Assembly: GCF_000814675.1 (NCBI RefSeq)
Contig: NZ_JWIG01000025.1
Span: 186,001-250,000 of the forward strand
Reading direction: 5' to 3'
Source: Pseudoalteromonas distincta
GTDB taxonomy: Bacteria; Pseudomonadota; Gammaproteobacteria; Enterobacterales; Alteromonadaceae
Length of the DNA stretch: 64,000 nt
The notes below the pieces were generated by a model. That model searched no databases. It saw nothing but the letters and a program-made list of their open reading frames with translations, and was not told where the DNA came from. A program made the translations under genes and the position numbers. This document shows, piece after piece, positions 63,887 through 64,000 of the stretch; position 1 is the first letter of the stretch; the number at the start of each line of letters is the position of its first letter.

Positions 63887-64000
63887 TCACAGTCATCAGC
63901 ATGGTAAAGACGACCGGATTGGTTGGGCATTTTTCCTTAATGTGATATTTACCATTATCGAATTTATAGGTGGTTGGCTCACAAACAGTACGGCGATAAT
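63873..64000 (+). CDS. CDF-family cation-efflux transporter, N-terminal part
   Basis: It starts at ATG 63873 after a GGAGG ribosome binding site, overlapping the previous gene. The N-terminus is His-rich (HNHSHSHQHGKDD) and is followed by the first transmembrane helix, WAFFLNVIFTIIEFIGGWLT, typical of CzcD/ZitB proteins that export zinc, cadmium or cobalt. The gene continues past the window. A CadR-type regulator and promoter upstream fit metal-induced expression. Confidence 0.85.
   Translation, partial: MHNHSHSHQHGKDDRIGWAFFLNVIFTIIEFIGGWLTNSTAI

Overview
The window looks like the chromosome of a marine gammaproteobacterium of the order Alteromonadales, most likely Pseudoalteromonas. The evidence is the smc-zipA-ligA order, an AT-rich genome, large TonB-dependent receptors, a complete alginate-degradation locus and long tandem tRNA arrays. 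This assignment rests on gene content and order, not on a database search.

Positions 1-6233 are core genome: the end of smc, zipA, ligA, two small membrane proteins, msrB, and a TPR-containing response-regulator-like protein whose phosphoacceptor position carries Ser. Positions 6480-11190 are tRNA territory. Seven tRNA-Val(TAC) genes lie on the minus strand with six degenerate tRNA-Val-like copies. One tRNA-Ala(GGC) and seven nearly identical tRNA-Glu(TTC) genes lie on the plus strand. Strong promoters precede both arrays, and a MITE-like element sits between them. Next come a lipoprotein M16 peptidase, a DksA-type zinc-finger protein and gloA.

Positions 16061-37183 are an alginate utilisation locus. 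Two lyases (PL6 and PL17) release unsaturated monouronate. A KdgF-like cupin, a DEH reductase, KdgK and Eda carry it to pyruvate and glyceraldehyde-3-phosphate, and class II aldolase and FBPase return triose to hexose phosphate. An MFS carrier and two TonB-dependent receptors (one frameshifted) provide uptake. A lipoprotein combines Ig-like repeats with a PL6-like helix that seems to lack the catalytic residues. Several promoters share a palindrome close to TTGGTTAACCAA. No regulator gene is present in the locus.

Positions 37555-40918 return to ordinary chromosome: an Orn/Lys/Arg decarboxylase, a diguanylate cyclase and a membrane protein. At about 41162 the nth gene is cut, leaving only its last 79 codons. 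A genomic island begins there and runs beyond the right edge. It opens with a large serine recombinase and carries small unknown genes, an iteron-type replication origin with a Rep_3-like initiator, and a Replic_Relax/MobC-like protein. It then has a roughly 500-bp hairpin-rich non-coding segment, integron-cassette-like units, and a copper-resistance cluster (copABCD plus accessory genes, divergent copRS). The right end holds a small tyrosine recombinase, a decayed mer module (merR without a usable start, an intact MerR operator, a broken merC) and a CadR-type regulator. That regulator faces a broken transglutaminase-like gene and a CDF cation-efflux gene that runs off the window.
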